Shown here: piece after piece, positions 6,087-8,881 of the stretch
Layout: each line of letters starts with the position of its first letter
Numbering within the stretch: the first letter of the stretch is position 1
NCBI GenBank assembly: GCA_024763495.1
Contig: JANTFJ010000092.1
Location: forward strand, 1-8,881
Length of the DNA stretch: 8,881 nucleotides
Origin: Desulfobulbaceae bacterium
Lineage (GTDB): Bacteria > Desulfobacterota > Desulfobulbia > Desulfobulbales > SURF-16
Direction: 5' to 3'
Notes under the pieces: generated by a model
What the model was told of the DNA's origin: nothing
Seen by the model: only the letters and a program-made list of their open reading frames with translations
Databases searched by the model: none
Translations under genes and position numbers: made by a program

Positions 6087-7063
6087 GATATTACCTTCAG
6101 CAGTTCTTCTTTAGACGCGGTTGCGGTACCGACCTTGCCCACGACTATGCCTGCGGCAAAATTAGCCAGGGCCGCGGCCTCCACATAAGTCAACCCCCCG
6201 GCTAGCCCCAGGGACAGGCTGGCAATAACCGTATCACCCGCCCCGGTTACATCATAGACCTCCTTGGCCACAGTGGGAATAGTATAAAGATCCTTGCCCC
6301 GTTCCTGCAAGGCCATCCCTTTTTCTCCCCTGGTGATCAACACCGCCTCACATCGCAGCATTTCCTGGAGTCTTGCGGCTGCCTGGCTCAGTGAATCATC
6401 ATCATGAATTTTACAGCTGCTCATAAGTTCAGCTTCATGATTATTGGGAGTGATAATCGCCGCTTCTGTAAAATATTCCGGATGTCCGGGCTTGGGGTCA
6501 ACAATCATGGGAATCTTTTTGGGGGATGATGCCAGTTTAGTACGCAGAAAATCCATCAGTCCACTGTTTATTACGCCCTTGGCGTAATCGGAAATGATTA
6601 CCACGTCAAAGTTGTCAATTTCAAAATTAATAAAATTATTAAGTCGCTCCAGCGTTTCCCGGCCAAGGGGAGTGGCTTTTTCCCGGTCAAAACGGACAAC
6701 CTGCTGCCCCTGGGCGATAATCCTGGTTTTCTGGGTGGTGGGCCGGTCGGTTGTCTGTATTACTCCGGTCAATGGTGAATCAAGCTCAGTCAGCAACTGG
6801 CGCAGATGCTCTCCCATATAGTCCTGTCCGATAACCCCGCAGATAGCTGCCCTGGCCCCCAGGCTGTAGAGATTATGCAGGACATTGGCAGAACCGCCAA
6901 GCAGCAGATTTTCGCCGGTAACATTTACTACCGGCACCGGCGCTTCCGGCGAAATACGGCTTACCGACCCCCAGATAAAATGATCTACTATTATGTCACC
7001 GATGACCAGGACGTTAATATCCTGAAAACGGCTGACAGCGGAACGAATTTTTTCAATATTCAT
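6083..7063 (-). CDS. rfaE1: D-glycero-beta-D-manno-heptose-7-phosphate kinase (HldE1/RfaE1)
   Basis: Adds the 1-phosphate to heptose 7-phosphate on the route to ADP-heptose, the donor for LPS inner core. This is the PfkB/ribokinase-fold kinase only: its 326 residues match the N-terminal half of bifunctional HldE, with no nucleotidyltransferase domain. Signature segments are GDIIVDHFIWGSVSRISPEAP (22-42), GGSAN (56-60), SDYAKGV (158-164), PNNHEAE (206-212), TRGEKGM (244-250) and the anion-hole motif DVTGAGDTV with catalytic D277. The RISPEAPVPVV stretch separates it from sugar kinases such as ribokinase. It starts 30 bases after the GT9-like gene with hardly any Shine-Dalgarno, and its stop overlaps the yicC start. 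The adenylyltransferase partner must be encoded elsewhere. Confidence 0.93.
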   Translation of the reverse strand: MNIEKIRSAVSRFQDINVLVIGDIIVDHFIWGSVSRISPEAPVPVVNVTGENLLLGGSANVLHNLYSLGARAAICGVIGQDYMGEHLRQLLTELDSPLTGVIQTTDRPTTQKTRIIAQGQQVVRFDREKATPLGRETLERLNNFINFEIDNFDVVIISDYAKGVINSGLMDFLRTKLASSPKKIPMIVDPKPGHPEYFTEAAIITPNNHEAELMSSCKIHDDDSLSQAAARLQEMLRCEAVLITRGEKGMALQERGKDLYTIPTVAKEVYDVTGAGDTVIASLSLGLAGGLTYVEAAALANFAAGIVVGKVGTATASKEELLKVIS

Positions 7064-7093
7064 AGGTATTACATTTATTGTTTTGTGAGCGCC

Positions 7094-8578
7094 TCAGTTG
7101 CGCTGATCTGCTATAATCCGGCCAACTTTACGGGAGGCGATAACAACTTTTTTTACTAATTCTGTGATTTCAGTTGAACGGGGCTGCTTTTCTACTGGAA
7201 TGGTAATCGTAACCCCTTCTGGGTTTCCAGGCTGCCAGCGCCTGAGGAACCGCTGGTTCGGCGCTCCGGCAAAGACGATAACCGACGGGAGGCCAAGGCT
7301 GGTTGCCAGATGCTGGCAGCAGGAGTCATATCCTAAAAAAACATTACTTTGCCTGATAACCGCGATAAGACTGCTGACTCCACCGCTGAAATTTATAACT
7401 CCATGAGAAAAATTAATTTTTTTGGTATCCAGTTCATTCTCGTTGACAGCGGCAGTGTTCATGCCTCTATTTTTAGCTGATTCCGTCAGTTTTTCAATCC
7501 TCATTTTTTCTTCCAGGGTACTGCCGCTATCAAGAAACAGAATAGTATCCGGCTGTTCCAGCAAGGCGAAAACCAGCTCTTCCTCAAAAGGGTCAACAAC
7601 TCTTTTTCTGCTGTCCCCGCCAACGCCCAAATTAGCCGAGGTAATAAAGGATGACTGGTGAAACTGCTTGAAAAAAACACGGGCCGCTTCTTCATGGGTG
7701 GGACAATTGGCAACCATGGGCAGCGCTGACTTATGTTCATGTAAAATTATATCCAGCCATTTATTGGCAAGCCGGCTGAGAGAGAGATTATTGTCTGCTG
7801 CCGGCTGATCCTGGCGGGAATTAAAATAACAGGTATTCCGCTCCGGCAGCAGGGGCAGCAGGCCAAGCTGTGAAAGGCGGCTGTCCGGATCAAAAAGAAA
7901 AAATTCATCTTGAGCAAGGCCACGGCACTGCTGTTGAATCAGGAAATAGAGATCAGGCCAGAACTCCAGCCGTTCAGATAATGTTCCCTGTCTGGTATAA
8001 TTAAATAAAAGACATGACACCTGGTTCAAATTATAAAAAATTTCGTTGAGATGTCGAGGGCCGATGATAACCAGAGCGGCGTTTACAAAATATTGATGTA
8101 GACGTTGAACCATAACTGAAGTGATTTCCACATCAGCCCCAACCGTTACCCTGGAAAGAATAAAAATTTTCTTTACTTTTTCCGTTTCCAGAGCTGCCGG
8201 CAACGACTGGTACTCCACCCGCTGATACCGGTCAAGTAGATCTTTGGAATCTTTATAATTCAGGCGATTTAACAGCTCATTGATCCGTCGTCCCTCAGGC
8301 AGACTCCGCACCATGGCCAGCAGCCTGAGCAGAACCATGTTGCAAAGCCTGACCCCGGATGAAGAGAAATCATCGCATAATCTTTCAATAATTATAGAAT
8401 AAAGCGCTTTTGTTCCTGAAGCAGCATCAGTGGGAACAGGCGACAGGGCAAGATGAGCAAGCTGGTCAATTATGGCAAGATCGGCTTCCTCTCCCCGGCA
8501 TTGGCTGTCCATGAAAGATTTCGCCAGCTCCAGCGCCGTATCTGCGGATAATTTTTTATCAATAATCTTGTCTGGCAA
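7094..8578 (-). CDS. Glycosyltransferase family 9-like protein (heptosyltransferase-related)
   Basis: A likely cytosolic or membrane-associated GT-B glycosyltransferase related to ADP-heptose:LPS heptosyltransferases. Of 494 residues, the first 130 or so are helical and unlike classical GT9 enzymes (typically about 350 residues). The N-terminal Rossmann half starts near KKIFILSRVTVGADVEITSVMVQRL (about 136-160) with ALVIIGP at 168-174. The C-terminal half carries NVFLGYDSCCQHLATSLGLPSVIVFAG (412-438) and W448-QP, the GT9 donor-site pattern. The usual D-S/T-G-x-x-H reads D-S-C-C-Q-H here. The start is TTG 8578; an in-frame TAA three codons upstream excludes a longer protein, and AGGG sits 11 bases ahead. 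It heads the operon before rfaE1, which supports a role in LPS heptose or related sugar transfer. Donor and acceptor are not known. Confidence 0.78.
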   Translation of the reverse strand: MPDKIIDKKLSADTALELAKSFMDSQCRGEEADLAIIDQLAHLALSPVPTDAASGTKALYSIIIERLCDDFSSSGVRLCNMVLLRLLAMVRSLPEGRRINELLNRLNYKDSKDLLDRYQRVEYQSLPAALETEKVKKIFILSRVTVGADVEITSVMVQRLHQYFVNAALVIIGPRHLNEIFYNLNQVSCLLFNYTRQGTLSERLEFWPDLYFLIQQQCRGLAQDEFFLFDPDSRLSQLGLLPLLPERNTCYFNSRQDQPAADNNLSLSRLANKWLDIILHEHKSALPMVANCPTHEEAARVFFKQFHQSSFITSANLGVGGDSRKRVVDPFEEELVFALLEQPDTILFLDSGSTLEEKMRIEKLTESAKNRGMNTAAVNENELDTKKINFSHGVINFSGGVSSLIAVIRQSNVFLGYDSCCQHLATSLGLPSVIVFAGAPNQRFLRRWQPGNPEGVTITIPVEKQPRSTEITELVKKVVIASRKVGRIIADQRN

Positions 8579-8609
8579 AACAGCTTATTCCCTATTGGTC
8601 TGGTTTTGT

Positions 8610-8703
8610 CTGGGAGGCTGTCCGAGAATAGAAGCCGTAGCGGAATAACAGGCCAATTTATCAGATGTTGCAATAGATTCGCTATTCTCGGACAGCCTCC
8701 CAG
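8610..8703. repeat. 94-bp MITE-like element with 22-bp perfect inverted ends
   Basis: Bases 8610-8631 are the exact reverse complement of 8682-8703, with a 50-base interior. Both arms contain the core GGAGGCTGTCCGAGAAT (8613-8629; 8684-8700 in reverse), which recurs at 2037-2053 and, in degenerate form, at 1873-1889. The ends faintly recall IS termini with a GGCTGTCC motif, but no transposase is present and no convincing target duplication flanks the arms. The element lies in the 303-base stretch 8579-8881 upstream of the operon and holds its best promoter candidate in the loop. Confidence 0.8.
8645..8673 (-). promoter_or_regulatory. Candidate sigma70-type promoter for the GT9-rfaE1-yicC-gmk-rlmB operon
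   Basis: Read on the minus strand, TTGCAA (8668-8673) and TGTTAT (8645-8650) are separated by exactly 17 bases, each matching the consensus at four of six positions. Transcription would begin near 8638, about 60 bases before the TTG start. The transcript would include only the left arm of the 8610-8703 repeat, so no leader hairpin would form. Matches of this quality occur by chance, so position relative to the operon is the main support. Confidence 0.3.
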
Positions 8704-8736
8704 GCCTCACTGAAAAATAAATTCGCAGGTAAGCAC

Positions 8737-8763
8737 GTAAGCGCTCCATGAACACCACCCTGC
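8737..8763. repeat. Extra copy of the 27-bp segment of the terminal repeat
   Basis: This 27-base segment, beginning GTAAGCGCTCCATGAAC, is identical to 8790-8816 and, in reverse complement, to 66-92. The two right-hand copies are direct repeats 53 bases apart. The intervening 26 bases (8764-8789) differ from what follows the second copy, so only the inner section of the terminal repeat was duplicated. Two copies at this spacing are too few to call an array. Confidence 0.85.
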
Positions 8764-8800
8764 GCGCGCTTCAACCCTGTGACAGTAAGGTAAGCGCTCC

Positions 8801-8881
8801 ATGAACACCACCCTGCACCCGTTTAAACGCCGCGATATACCTGATGTATTATCGCGAGCGTTGAAACGGGCACATGGCGGC
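8801..8881 (+). CDS. Possible 5' end of an unidentified ORF leaving the right edge
   Basis: ATG 8801 opens a frame of 27 codons without a stop up to the window end, starting MNTTLHPFKRRD, identical to the frame leaving the left edge. Here an AAGG lies 10 bases before the ATG, a usable ribosome site. The duplicate ATG at 8748 starts the same MNTTL but stops after 18 codons, at the TGA in 8802-8804. I recognise no protein family. Chance openness and the underlying palindrome both argue for caution. Confidence 0.2.
   Translation, partial: MNTTLHPFKRRDIPDVLSRALKRAHGG
8818..8870. repeat. Imperfect palindrome inside the right terminal repeat
   Basis: This is the mirror copy of the palindrome at 12-64: CCCGTTTAAACGC-CGCGATA pairs with TATCGCGAGCGTTGAAACGGG, with the same single mismatch and single bulge. 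Finding the same imperfections in both copies shows recent common descent or identity rather than independent formation. Confidence 0.8.

Larger units (their letters stand above)
8790..8881. repeat. Right copy of 92-bp terminal inverted repeat
   Basis: This is the exact reverse complement of the first 92 bases of the window and reaches the last base, so its outer part is unseen. Its inner 27 bases (8790-8816) follow a direct copy 53 bases upstream, an arrangement missing at the left end. The immediate flanks of the two copies (93 onward versus 8789 and before) show no similarity, so the repeat edge at 92/8790 looks real or marks where the two loci diverge. Confidence 0.95.

Noticed and set aside
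8737..8816. Two 27-bp direct repeats separated by 26 bases as a minimal CRISPR array
   Set aside because: Only two units, the repeat is part of the larger terminal inverted repeat, no leader or cas genes are present, and the second copy continues into a palindrome instead of a spacer.
1..8881. Linear plasmid or phage genome with terminal inverted repeats
   Set aside because: There are no replication, structural or terminal-protein genes; all coding sequence is core metabolism, RNA processing and LPS synthesis.

Overview
This window looks like a chromosomal segment of a Gram-negative, LPS-producing anaerobe, most likely a Desulfobacterota member close to Desulfobulbales. That placement is inferred from the gene set (CobD, a four-domain S1 protein, a YicC / RemA-type DUF370 / Gmk cluster, and a heptose kinase beside a GT9-like protein) and the moderate GC content. 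It is not proven by any marker gene. All eleven clear landmarks are ordinary chromosomal genes plus non-coding repeats. No rRNA, tRNA, CRISPR array or transposase is visible.

Layout: two gene blocks point toward each other and meet tail to tail near 3400. The left, plus-strand block holds cobD (131-1198), a YfcE/MJ0936-type metallophosphoesterase (1290-1805), a 332-base gene-free stretch full of nested inverted repeats, and a four-repeat S1 RNA-binding protein (2138-3397). The right block is a tight minus-strand operon read from 8578 down to 3409: GT9-like glycosyltransferase, heptose-7-phosphate kinase rfaE1, yicC, RemA-like DUF370 protein, gmk and rlmB. Gaps are 30, -4, 86, -17 and 2 bases, so most members are likely translationally coupled. 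The operon combines an LPS heptose step with RNA turnover (YicC), GTP precursor supply (Gmk) and rRNA modification (RlmB).

The unusual part is the non-coding DNA. The first 92 and last 92 bases are exact reverse complements, and each copy holds an imperfect 20-bp palindrome. A 27-bp piece of this repeat occurs a third time just inside the right end. A second family, built on the core GGAGGCTGTCCGAGAAT, forms a 94-bp element with 22-bp perfect inverted ends upstream of the operon (8610-8703). It also forms a larger, multiply nested palindromic element upstream of the S1 gene (1870-2056). These look like MITE- or REP-type dispersed repeats. Because the 92-bp repeat runs exactly to both ends of the window, the simplest reading is a contig that broke at two copies of a dispersed repeat. 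A discrete mobile unit is possible but less likely. I found no convincing new multi-gene system; the repeat families and the lineage-type GT9 and RemA proteins are the items to follow up.
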